From the NCBI GenBank assembly GCA_938015425.1, contig CALLPQ010000065.1, positions 1 to 56,046 of the forward strand: a DNA stretch of 56,046 bases. Direction: 5' to 3'. The DNA is from an uncultured Parvularculaceae bacterium (GTDB lineage Bacteria > Pseudomonadota > Alphaproteobacteria > Caulobacterales > Parvularculaceae). Positions 35,311 through 44,236 of the stretch are shown one piece after another; within the stretch, counting starts at the first letter, position 1, and the number at the start of each line of letters is the position of its first letter. The position numbers and the translations under genes are program-made. Under the pieces are notes generated by a model. That model worked only from the letters and a program-made list of their open reading frames with translations. It was not told where the DNA came from and did no database searches.

Positions 35311-36795
35311 ATGTTTGGACGTAAATCTTCAGCGGCAGAAGCGCCGCAATCAGCTACGCAAGCAGCGCCGCCAAAGGTAGAGGTTGAAAAACCAAAACCT
35401 AAACCAAAGTCGCAGCCCAAGCAAAAAGCGAATGAAGAAGCTAAAGCACCGCCACGTGTTACAGTTGCTTCTCCAAAACCGGCGACCGAAGGTGCCGTTG
35501 TTGAAGTTGGTAATCGTTCTGATAATTATTTTCAAACGAAGACAACAATTTTTAACGCCCTTATTGATACGATTGATTTATCGCAATTGGCGCAGCTTGA
35601 TACTGAAGCAGCGGGCGAAGAAATTCGCGATATTGTTAACGAGATTATCTCTATAAAGAATGTTCAGATGTCTATTTCTGAACAAGAGGCATTGTTGCAA
35701 GATATTTGTAACGATGTTTTAGGCTATGGTCCCTTGGAGCCTTTATTGGCCCGTGATGATATCGCTGATATCATGGTCAATGGTGCCAGCAGGGTGTTTA
35801 TCGAGGTGGGTGGTAAAATTCAGCTTACCAATGTCCGCTTTCGCGATAATGCCCAATTGATGAACATTTGTCAGCGTATTGTGAGCCAGGTGGGACGCCG
35901 GGTTGATGAAGCCAGTCCAATTTGTGACGCGCGTTTGCTTGATGGTTCTCGTGTGAACGTGATTGCGCCACCTCTTTCTATTGATGGTGCTGCTCTGACA
36001 ATTCGTAAATTTAAGAAAGATAAATTGCGCATTGCTGATCTTGTTAATTTCGGGTCGATTTCAGAAGAAGGCGCACGTGTTCTGGAAATTATCGGGGCAT
36101 GCCGGATTAATACATTGATCTCTGGTGGTACGGGTTCTGGTAAAACGACTTTGCTCAACTGTATGACAGCTTTTATCGAACATGATGAACGCGTTATTAC
36201 GTGCGAAGACGCGGCGGAACTTCAGTTGCAACAGCCTCATGTTGTGCGCCTAGAGACGCGACCACCAAACCTTGAAGGACAAGGTGAGGTTAATATGCGC
36301 GAGCTTGTAAAAAACTGTCTGCGTATGCGCCCGGAACGTATTATCGTGGGTGAGGTTCGTGGCCCTGAGGCCTTTGACTTGCTGCAAGCCATGAACACAG
36401 GTCACGATGGTTCAATGGGAACGTTACACGCCAACTCACCGCGTGAAGCACTGCAAAGGTTGGAATCAATGATTACGATGGGGGGATATAATCTTCCTTC
36501 TAAAACAATCCGTGAGATGATTGTTGGGTCCATTGATATTATTATTCAAGCCGCGCGCCTTCGCGATGGTTCTCGCCGGATTACCCATATTACAGAAGTC
36601 TTGGGGACGGAGGGTGAAACAATTATCACGCAGGACCTATTTGTGTTTGATATGAGCGGCGGCGAAGATGAAGACGGGAATATTCTTGGTGCCCATCAAT
36701 CAACAGGTATCGCGCGCCCTGCGTTTTGGGATCGTGCAAAATATTATGGCAAAGACGCTGAACTTGCAGATGCATTAGACGCGGCAGCAGCATAG
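35311..36795 (+). CDS. cpaF: Pilus assembly ATPase CpaF (TadA)
   Basis: A 494-residue secretion ATPase of the VirB11/GspE class, the motor of the Tad pilus. After a Pro/Lys-rich N-terminal stretch (about 10-65) comes the ATPase core with Walker [10 protein letters not shown] (about 271-279), the Asp box EDAAELQL, Walker B-like [12 protein letters not shown] (about 343-354) and the His box [11 protein letters not shown]. The C-terminus is of the usual length. Confidence 0.95.
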   Translation: MFGRKSSAAEAPQSATQAAPPKVEVEKPKPKPKSQPKQKANEEAKAPPRVTVASPKPATEGAVVEVGNRSDNYFQTKTTIFNALIDTIDLSQLAQLDTEAAGEEIRDIVNEIISIKNVQMSISEQEALLQDICNDVLGYGPLEPLLARDDIADIMVNGASRVFIEVGGKIQLTNVRFRDNAQLMNICQRIVSQVGRRVDEASPICDARLLDGSRVNVIAPPLSIDGAALTIRKFKKDKLRIADLVNFGSISEEGARVLEIIGACRINTLISGGTGSGKTTLLNCMTAFIEHDERVITCEDAAELQLQQPHVVRLETRPPNLEGQGEVNMRELVKNCLRMRPERIIVGEVRGPEAFDLLQAMNTGHDGSMGTLHANSPREALQRLESMITMGGYNLPSKTIREMIVGSIDIIIQAARLRDGSRRITHITEVLGTEGETIITQDLFVFDMSGGEDEDGNILGAHQSTGIARPAFWDRAKYYGKDAELADALDAAAA

Positions 36796-36804
36796 GAAAA
36801 AATT

Positions 36805-37797
36805 GTGGATCAACAAACTTTAATTATTGGTGCGCTTATCTTGCTTGTGGTGGGTGCGGTGCTATTTCTTGTCTTAAGTTCGGGGCAAAAAGAAAAAGCA
36901 CAAAAACGTGTTGCCAACATGCGGGGAACTTCGGCGCGTGGGCGTGGCGCCAAGGGCGCTAAAGATGATGCGAATAATAAAGATCGTCGCAAAAAACTGT
37001 CTGAATCGCTGCAAAAGATTGATGATCAAAATAAGCAAAATAAGAAAAAGAATAGATTGACGTTAGAGCAAATGATTGAGCAATCGGGCATGGAGTTTAG
37101 CGTCCAAAAATTCTATTTGATCTCGGTTGTTACGGCTTTTGCTCTTGGTGGGTTGGGCTTTGTTACCGGTCAAAAATTATGGGTAACCGGATTGATGTTT
37201 TTTGTTGGCGGTATTGGCTTGCCAAGATGGTTTATCAATTCAGCGCGTAAACGTCGTCAGAAAAAATTCATGAACGAGTTTTCAAATGCGATAGATGTGA
37301 TTGTGCGCGGTGTTAAATCGGGTCTGCCCGTGAATGAATGTTTGAAAATTATTTCACGTGAAGCCCCAGCCCCAGTGAATGAAGAGTTTTTTACCTTAAC
37401 AGAAGGATTGCGCGTTGGATTGTCATTGGAACAAGGCCTTGAGCGATTATGCGAGAGAATGCCGGTGCAAGAAGCCAATTTCTTTTCTATCGTGCTTTTG
37501 ATCCAACAAAAAACAGGTGGTAATTTGGCCGAAGCCTTAGGAAATTTATCGACCGTCTTGCGTAGCCGTAAAGCCATGGAAGGCAAAGTGAAAGCTTTGT
37601 CATCAGAGGCTAAAGCATCAGCGATGATCATTGGTGCACTGCCTTTCTTGGTTGCGGGTGCGGTGCACTTATCATCGCCTGAATATTTGCAACCCTTGTT
37701 TAACACCAAGAATGGAAACTTTATTCTTCTTGGCGCCGGTATCTGGATGGGCATGGGCATTATGGTGATGCGCAAAATGATTGCGATTAAAGTTTAG
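36805..37797 (+). CDS. tadB: Inner-membrane pilus assembly protein TadB
   Basis: A 330-residue member of the GspF/TadB family that forms, with TadC, the inner-membrane platform. An N-terminal membrane helix (about 5-25), a basic cytoplasmic stretch, and a GspF domain (about 155-285) with FSNAIDVIVRGVKSGLPV and GGNLAEALGNLS are visible, followed by membrane helices at the end. The start is GTG with AGGAAA upstream. Encoded between cpaF and tadC. Confidence 0.93.
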   Translation: MDQQTLIIGALILLVVGAVLFLVLSSGQKEKAQKRVANMRGTSARGRGAKGAKDDANNKDRRKKLSESLQKIDDQNKQNKKKNRLTLEQMIEQSGMEFSVQKFYLISVVTAFALGGLGFVTGQKLWVTGLMFFVGGIGLPRWFINSARKRRQKKFMNEFSNAIDVIVRGVKSGLPVNECLKIISREAPAPVNEEFFTLTEGLRVGLSLEQGLERLCERMPVQEANFFSIVLLIQQKTGGNLAEALGNLSTVLRSRKAMEGKVKALSSEAKASAMIIGALPFLVAGAVHLSSPEYLQPLFNTKNGNFILLGAGIWMGMGIMVMRKMIAIKV

Positions 37798-37806
37798 GAA
37801 ATCATA

Positions 37807-38781
37807 ATGGAAGAAATCATAAATATTGCTACTAATAGGCAAATCCAAATTGCTTTTCTAGTTTCTTTGGCCGCGGTTGCTGCGATATATACTTTTTTGG
37901 AACCGCTTTTTGGTCAGGATAAACTTAAAGCGCGCATGAAACAGGTTGGCGATTACCGCGATCAATTGCGCCAACAGCAACGTGAATTGTTAAGTAAAAA
38001 AGGCCAAACCTCTATTCGTTCGAAGAGGGCCTCAGGCTCGGTTAAAACCGTTGTTGAAACACTTAACTTGCTTGAACTTCTTGATGCGGAAGCGGCTAGT
38101 AAGAAATTGACGATGGCTGGTTTGCGTGGGCAAGCGCCCGTGTTTATTTTTATGGCGTTTCGTCTTGGTATGCCATTCGTGCTTGCATTACTAACCAGTT
38201 TTTATGTTTATGTTTTAAAAGTGGTTGATGCAGGCAGTTTTATGAAACTCATGATTGTGGGCGGGTCATTTTTTGTTGGGTTTTATTTGCCTAATTTATA
38301 TGTCTCGAATGCGATTAAAAAACGACAGGCGAAAATCCAGTTGGCTTGGCCTGACGCGCTTGATTTAATGTTGATCTGTGTAGAATCAGGTATGTCGATT
38401 GAGGCGGCTTTGCAAAAAGTGGGCGGCGAAGTCGGCCAATCAAGCCCTGAACTATCAGAAGAGTTGGGGTTGACCACAGCTGAACTTTCATATTTGCAGG
38501 AGCGTAAATCCGCTTATATGAATCTGGCTTCCAGAACGGGTCTTGAAGGTGTTAAGGCTGTGACCACGGCGCTGATCCAGTCTGAAAAATATGGTACTCC
38601 GTTGGGGCAAGCATTACGTGTAATGGCGGTTGAAAACCGTGAATTACGGATGTTGGAAGCGGAAAAGAAAGCGGCGGCTCTTCCGCCAAAACTAACCGTT
38701 CCTATGATCTTGTTTTTCTTACCTGTATTGTTTGCCGTGATTATCGGGCCGGCCATCCTGGGTATTAATGCGAATACTTAA
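37807..38781 (+). CDS. tadC: Inner-membrane pilus assembly protein TadC
   Basis: A 324-residue GspF-domain protein, paralogue and partner of TadB. Hydrophobic segments lie near 15-33, 115-135, 142-165 and 295-318; the GspF block WPDALDLMLICVESGMSIEAAL (about 180-201) is clear, as is the SEKYGTPLGQAL motif. It ends the Tad run here; tadD and the minor pilin genes tadE/F/G are not in the window. Confidence 0.93.
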   Translation: MEEIINIATNRQIQIAFLVSLAAVAAIYTFLEPLFGQDKLKARMKQVGDYRDQLRQQQRELLSKKGQTSIRSKRASGSVKTVVETLNLLELLDAEAASKKLTMAGLRGQAPVFIFMAFRLGMPFVLALLTSFYVYVLKVVDAGSFMKLMIVGGSFFVGFYLPNLYVSNAIKKRQAKIQLAWPDALDLMLICVESGMSIEAALQKVGGEVGQSSPELSEELGLTTAELSYLQERKSAYMNLASRTGLEGVKAVTTALIQSEKYGTPLGQALRVMAVENRELRMLEAEKKAAALPPKLTVPMILFFLPVLFAVIIGPAILGINANT

Positions 38782-39004
38782 CGCACACTTGAATTGCGAT
38801 TAAAACATCGCACTTTAGAGATTTTGCTTAAATATTTTATATCTGTTAAGATTAAGGCTTATCTATCGAACCCGATAGGTAAGCTTTTTGCATAGATGTT
38901 ATTGCACAATAGGTACCTTTGCGCATAAGAAATTTTTGTAAATAGGGCTTGTAGAATAGTTATGGCAGCATCGTCATAATATAGTAACGATAGAGAGTAA
39001 GCTA

Positions 39005-40087
39005 ATGGCCAAGACAAATCGTAGACATCATGGTGTAAAACACACTTATTGCGTGTGGGGCATCTATTGTATGACACTTGCATCTGTCTGTTTTACGTCG
39101 ATGCAAAGTCACGCATTAACCATCGCTGAAGATGCTGGTTCTAGCGGCGCGAAAGTTGCCAATATACAGTCTTCTACTCTAAAGTCTGTAAGTTTGTTAT
39201 CTGCTGGGTCGCTTATCGAGCAAGCGCAAACTTCAGCCCAATTGGAACCCTCGATGGAGGAGCAAAGGCGCAATGGACGTAAATTTTCCAAATTGGTCTC
39301 CAACGCAAAAAAAGGTAAACCCGCTATAATACCGGCGGGATATTATCAGCTCTCTGATTTTTATATTCGTAAGGACGTTCATATTATTGGAGAGGGAGAG
39401 GTTATTTTGCAATCCGAAGGGCGGGTTGCAAAAGGGGTTTTAGTTACCGATTTAGGGGTCAATCTAACGATTGAAAATATTACATTTCGCGATACACGGG
39501 CTAATGATTTAAACGGCGCGGGTATCCGCCATGATGGTCGGAATTTGACAGTTATTGATAGTATTTTTGAAAGAAATGAAAACTCTATTTTGGCCACCGG
39601 TTCTGATCGCGGCCGTATTGAAATTAAAAATTCGAGTTTTATTGATAGTGGTCATGGTGATGGGCGCTCCCATGGTGTCTATCTTTCTAGTGGTAATGAA
39701 TTGATTATTTCGGATTCTACATTTATTGGTACAAAGATTGGTCATCACGTTAAGAGCCTTGCCAAAGTCACGCAAGTATCAAATAGTTATTTTGATGATG
39801 CAGGGGCGGGCACCAGCTATACATTCGATGTTACAAGGGGCGGAGCCGCGACATTCACGGATAATTTTATTATCCAACGGGAAACAGCAGAAAATTCAAT
39901 TATTCTTAATTATGATTTATCACGCCAAGGGGCAAAACCGGGCGCGGTAGTCATGGCAAATAACCGGATTGTTAATCGCCACCCCGAAGGACGCTTGTTT
40001 CGTAATGATAGTCCTGTGAAAATTATTCTGGATAATAATGTCATCACTAATGAAGTTGATGGCCAGCTGCGCATTGATAAGCAATAA
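39005..40087 (+). CDS. Secreted right-handed beta-helix repeat protein
   Basis: A 360-residue exported protein with an N-terminal signal-like hydrophobic stretch (about 17-38). The region 90-350 is built of short beta-helix coils with recurring I-x-N-x-x-F patterns (IENITFRD, VIDSIFERN, IKNSSFIDS, ISDSTFIGT, VSNSYFDD), as in pectate-lyase-like proteins. It resembles bacterial right-handed beta-helix repeat proteins that bind or cut polysaccharides, but no lyase catalytic residues could be assigned. It follows tadC by 223 bases with its own ATG, so a role with the pilus is conjecture. Confidence 0.75.
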   Translation: MAKTNRRHHGVKHTYCVWGIYCMTLASVCFTSMQSHALTIAEDAGSSGAKVANIQSSTLKSVSLLSAGSLIEQAQTSAQLEPSMEEQRRNGRKFSKLVSNAKKGKPAIIPAGYYQLSDFYIRKDVHIIGEGEVILQSEGRVAKGVLVTDLGVNLTIENITFRDTRANDLNGAGIRHDGRNLTVIDSIFERNENSILATGSDRGRIEIKNSSFIDSGHGDGRSHGVYLSSGNELIISDSTFIGTKIGHHVKSLAKVTQVSNSYFDDAGAGTSYTFDVTRGGAATFTDNFIIQRETAENSIILNYDLSRQGAKPGAVVMANNRIVNRHPEGRLFRNDSPVKIILDNNVITNEVDGQLRIDKQ

Positions 40088-40340
40088 TTCCATAATATAA
40101 TTGATAGTGGTTTAGCGGATAGCTGTGCGACTATTATCGCAAATCCTTCCTCGATAGTTGCGGGTGGCACCTGATGGTGACACTTGATGCTTGAGAGCAA
40201 TTGCCATATGAGGTGATGTAAGGTTTGTGTCTTACGAGCGATCTTATAGTCTATCATCGTTTTGCATTTAACCTGTAATAATTATCGGAATATCCGAGGG
40301 TGGTTTTTTTAAAAAGCACTTTTATTATATGGATTAAAAA

Positions 40341-43235
40341 ATGGCAGAGAATAAATTTCACGTCCCCACTATTTCAGACGATTGCGATATTTGGCTAGAA
40401 TGGTGCCGTGAGCGCTTAACGCACTATGCTGACAATATCCATGCGGACCCGATGACTAATTCTGTGCAAAAGCTTGCTCATGATTTATCGGTTTTATTGG
40501 AAGACGGACGTGTTTCTCTTAACACAATTTCCAAGCTCATGGCGGTAATAGGGGGGCAGGCGCTTGTTCAACGGGCTGACCGTTTTAACGAGAACCATAT
40601 TGATAATAATGGGTTGATGAATATTCTATCAATGGGGCCAATGCAAAGTCCGGACGAAGATTTTCAATCTTCCAAAGATAAAGAAGAAGATTTTCAATCT
40701 TTTAAAGATAAATATGAGCAAACACGTGCTGGCGTGGTGTTTACCGGTCATCCCACTTTTGCGATTTCCAGAGCTATTCGGGCTGATTTTACCGAATATG
40801 TTTGTGCCCAAAAATCAAATGATAAAACGGATGAAGGGGCACGCCAAAGGCTCTTATCTTGTCAGCACCGGCCCGATGATGAAATCACAATTACCTCGGA
40901 GCATGAAGATGTGCGCAATGCTATTCACCATGCTGCAGGGGCCGTGACCGGAATTAACCGTAAAATATTGATGACGGCTAAAAAGAAATTTCCAACCCAA
41001 TGGCAAGATCTATGTCCCCAACCTATTAGTGTTGCCACATGGGTAGGGTATGACCTTGATGGGCGTACGGACATTCATTGGGGGCAAACACTCACCATTA
41101 GATTGCTTGAAAAAGCGGAACAGTTAGAAAATTATGCAACAGCCCTAAAAGCGATCTCTTTAAAAGATAAAACACTTAACTTAACCTCATTGCATGACCG
41201 GATTAGCGCCAGTGCGCTTTTGACGCGTGAGCAGGCTGATTTATTTGCTGGCGATCTAAATGATCCGGCTATTGTTGTGGCCGCGGCGAATGCCCTTACC
41301 GCCAGTCATAAAGATAAAATTATCAGTCTAACCCCTATCATGGAAGAAATATCGGTGTTGATCGAAGAGAGCCGGGATGAAGAGGTTCAGGTAGAATTAT
41401 GTCTTTTAAGGGCGCAGATGAAGGCTATGGGGTTAGGGGTTGCCCGCATCCATTTGCGTGTCAATGCCGCGCAGGTTAGATCCGCTTTAAAACATGATTT
41501 TGGCATTCTTTCTGATGATGATTTTATGGGGCGTTCTACTTTGGCGATTGCTGCTGATCAGGCGCGTTCCACCAAGGTCAATATGATTAATTTTACCTCG
41601 GTGTTTTTGGAGCAGATGACGGCCCGCCGCCAGTTTATGCTTTGTGCACAGATTTTAAAACATATCGATGCGGATACACCTATAAGATTTTTAATCGCCG
41701 AGTGTGAGGCCCCCTCCACGGTAATGGGCGCTGTTTATCTTGCACGCCTTTATGGGGTTGAGGAAAAACTGGATATCTCACCATTGTTTGAAACCCCCGA
41801 AGCGCTGGAGCGAGGCGGGCGTTTTCTCGAGCGATTATTGCAAGAGGAAGAATATCGTAAATATATCCAAGCCCGTGGCCGGATTTCTATCCAACTCGGC
41901 TTTTCCGATAGTGGCCGTTTTATGGGGCAGATTGCGGCTGATCTGGCGATTGAACGGCTACACATTTTATTGGCCAGAGCGCTTAAGACATATAAAATTA
42001 AAAATGTGGAAGCGCTTATTTTCAATACTAATGGGGAGAGCATGGGGCGAGGCGGCTATGCGGGTCCGATTGAAGATCGGTTACATCATTTAATAACGCC
42101 GTGGACCAGAGCGACATTTTTGGATGCGAACATCCATGTTAATGCTGAAAGTGCGTTTCAAGGAGGGGAGGGATTTTTGCATTTTTATAATGATGAGATT
42201 GCGACGCGCACGATGGATGAGATTTTCCGGATATCATTTCAGCATTATGATTTTGACCGGTCTGATGCTTTTTATAGTGATATTAATTTTTCTTGGGATT
42301 TTTATCGCGGGGTTAAAGCCTGGCAAGAAGATTTATTTAACCATCCTGATTATACCACAACGATTGCTGCATTCGGGCAAAAATTTTTATTTACAACCGG
42401 ATCGCGTAAAACCCGCCGCCAACGTAAAGGCAGTGCGGATATGAGCCCACGGGCTTTGCGGGCTATTCCCCATAATGCTATTTTGCAACAAATGGCGATA
42501 CCCGCCAATGTGGCTTGTGGCTGTGGTAGTGCTATCCGTCAAGAAGCGGATCGTTTTGTAGAGTTTACGCAAAAATCGGATCGAATGTCGCGACTTATGG
42601 GAATGGCGGAACAAGCACGCAATTTAACAAGCCTGCCGGCCTTCTTGGGATATGCAAATATTCATAATGCAACCTATTGGACGCGCCGCGCTACAACACC
42701 AAATGCTTCAAAAAGGGGACAGAACTATTTAGCCATTGCGGGTCAACTGGCTGATCAAAAAGTCTATACGGCTTTGTGTCGTCTCGCGAACCATTTTGCG
42801 CATGATTTAAGTGCATTTGATGAGGTTTTAAAAAACATTCATGGTGATACGAGAAAGACCGAACGCCATGAAGACCGGTTAGAACTGCATATATTACACG
42901 CATTGCGTCAATCGGTCATAATGTATGCGTTAATATTAGTGACGGACTTGCCCGAATTTTCAGGCCGTCATGATGTCACCCGTTCTGATTTAATTGACTT
43001 GGTTTTACATTTACAATTTGATGACCTAACCGGTTTGCTCGATGAAATTTTTCCGGTCTTCCGTCCCGAAGTTGCGGCCTTGTCGGGTATAGAAGAAGAG
43101 ACCAGTCTTGATCTGTCTAAAGAGGGGGGGTATCCCCAAGTGCATGAAACCGTTAAATCACCGTTGATTGAAATACAAAAGATTGTGCAAGAAACGGGTG
43201 TGGCATTATCCCATTTTTATGGCGCTTATGGATAA
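40341..43235 (+). CDS. Divergent phosphoenolpyruvate carboxylase homologue
   Basis: At 964 residues it has PEPC length and fold. Family blocks are recognisable: FTGHPTF (134-140, catalytic His at 137; the usual form is TAHPTE), QLGFSDSGRFMGQ (usual GYSDSAKDAG), NTNGESMGRGGYAGP (usual HGRGGSIGRGG), and LRAIPHNAILQQM...NVACGCGSAI near the C-terminal part. Several catalytic positions differ: the His and Arg of the first HGRGG are Asn, the Lys of SAKDAG is Arg. The protein may be an atypical PEPC or have another role. A duplicated 10-residue unit lies at 105-124. It converges with the epimerase gene, whose 3' end overlaps by ten bases. Confidence 0.78.
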   Translation: MAENKFHVPTISDDCDIWLEWCRERLTHYADNIHADPMTNSVQKLAHDLSVLLEDGRVSLNTISKLMAVIGGQALVQRADRFNENHIDNNGLMNILSMGPMQSPDEDFQSSKDKEEDFQSFKDKYEQTRAGVVFTGHPTFAISRAIRADFTEYVCAQKSNDKTDEGARQRLLSCQHRPDDEITITSEHEDVRNAIHHAAGAVTGINRKILMTAKKKFPTQWQDLCPQPISVATWVGYDLDGRTDIHWGQTLTIRLLEKAEQLENYATALKAISLKDKTLNLTSLHDRISASALLTREQADLFAGDLNDPAIVVAAANALTASHKDKIISLTPIMEEISVLIEESRDEEVQVELCLLRAQMKAMGLGVARIHLRVNAAQVRSALKHDFGILSDDDFMGRSTLAIAADQARSTKVNMINFTSVFLEQMTARRQFMLCAQILKHIDADTPIRFLIAECEAPSTVMGAVYLARLYGVEEKLDISPLFETPEALERGGRFLERLLQEEEYRKYIQARGRISIQLGFSDSGRFMGQIAADLAIERLHILLARALKTYKIKNVEALIFNTNGESMGRGGYAGPIEDRLHHLITPWTRATFLDANIHVNAESAFQGGEGFLHFYNDEIATRTMDEIFRISFQHYDFDRSDAFYSDINFSWDFYRGVKAWQEDLFNHPDYTTTIAAFGQKFLFTTGSRKTRRQRKGSADMSPRALRAIPHNAILQQMAIPANVACGCGSAIRQEADRFVEFTQKSDRMSRLMGMAEQARNLTSLPAFLGYANIHNATYWTRRATTPNASKRGQNYLAIAGQLADQKVYTALCRLANHFAHDLSAFDEVLKNIHGDTRKTERHEDRLELHILHALRQSVIMYALILVTDLPEFSGRHDVTRSDLIDLVLHLQFDDLTGLLDEIFPVFRPEVAALSGIEEETSLDLSKEGGYPQVHETVKSPLIEIQKIVQETGVALSHFYGAYG
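40653..40712. repeat. 30-bp tandem duplication inside the PEPC-like gene
   Basis: Two adjacent 30-base units, 40653-40682 and 40683-40712, code for DEDFQSSKDK and EEDFQSFKDK. The duplication lies in a hydrophilic loop not shared with usual PEPC enzymes, before the catalytic His. Confidence 0.85.
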
Positions 43236-44236
43236 CCCCAAAGCTGACTTGGCTTCATTATTGTTGCGTCAAAAGTAAAACCATCCGCATCATCCTCCGC
43301 CAGTAAAAGCGGCCCATCCAGATCGATAATCTGGGCTAGCGGGGCTAATAAAAAAGCAGGTGCCATCGCCAGAGAAGACCCTAACATACAGCCGATCATT
43401 AAGTTGAGGCCTTGGGTTTTGGCTAGGCGTGCAGATTTTAAGGCTTCGGTCAAACCACCACTTTTATCCAGCTTAATATTAATAGCCCCATAGAAAGCTG
43501 TCAGAGTAGAGATGTCATCTGCAACGTGAAAGCTTTCATCAGCGCAAAGAAGGTTTTTATGTGGATAAAGTTGAAGGGTTTCGTCTGCTTCACTCTTAAC
43601 GGGTTGTTCTATCAAAGCAATCGCTTGAATTGGAATATTGTCCATAAGCTGATCCAGCTGGGTGCGGGATAAAGCCTCGTTGGCATCAAGGATCAGTTTT
43701 GCTTTCGGGGCGTTTTTGTGGGTTTGGATGATGCGCGCTAAATCTTGTTGATCTCCCGCCAGTTTTAATTTTAGGAGTGGGGCCCCGCGCAACTCATAGG
43801 CTTGGGCCCCCATTTTGTTGGGCGTAGCTATCGATAAAGTGGTTGCGGTAATTTGATTTTTAGGTTCCGGCAACCCGCATAAAGCCCAGACCGGCGTGGC
43901 AGATAATTTTGCTTGCAAGTCCCAAAGCGCGCAATCGACCGCGTTGCGGGCCGCCCCCGCAGGCATCAGGCTTTGTAGCGCTTCGATATCGATCCCTGAT
44001 TCCAGTATATGTTTTACGGCTTCTATCTGCCCGCAAACAGATTGGATTGTTTCGCCATATCGCGGATAAGGCACACATGTACCAATACCGTGATGATGCC
44101 CCTTGGAGAGGGTGACAATGATTTGATCCGCTTGGGATTTTTCCCCGCGGGCAATGATGAAAGGTTTTTTAGTCCGATAGCTGCGAATATCGATACTTAT
44201 ACTATATCGACTTTTATTATTACTCTGTATAGACAT
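43226..44236 (-). CDS. Dipeptide epimerase (L-Ala-D/L-Glu epimerase type, enolase superfamily)
   Basis: A 336-residue enolase-superfamily enzyme, probably epimerising L-Ala-D-Glu from peptidoglycan. The barrel shows the general-base Lys in LLKLKLAGD, metal ligands Asp in LILDANEA, Glu in ALIEQPV and Asp in LCADESF, and Lys in INIKLDKSGGL. These are the residues of the MR subgroup AEE family. The frame could start at 44266, but ATG 44236 overlaps the cyclase stop by one base (TAATG) and is preferred. The pairing with a signalling-type protein is unusual. Confidence 0.87.
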   Translation of the reverse strand: MSIQSNNKSRYSISIDIRSYRTKKPFIIARGEKSQADQIIVTLSKGHHHGIGTCVPYPRYGETIQSVCGQIEAVKHILESGIDIEALQSLMPAGAARNAVDCALWDLQAKLSATPVWALCGLPEPKNQITATTLSIATPNKMGAQAYELRGAPLLKLKLAGDQQDLARIIQTHKNAPKAKLILDANEALSRTQLDQLMDNIPIQAIALIEQPVKSEADETLQLYPHKNLLCADESFHVADDISTLTAFYGAINIKLDKSGGLTEALKSARLAKTQGLNLMIGCMLGSSLAMAPAFLLAPLAQIIDLDGPLLLAEDDADGFTFDATIMKPSQLWGYP

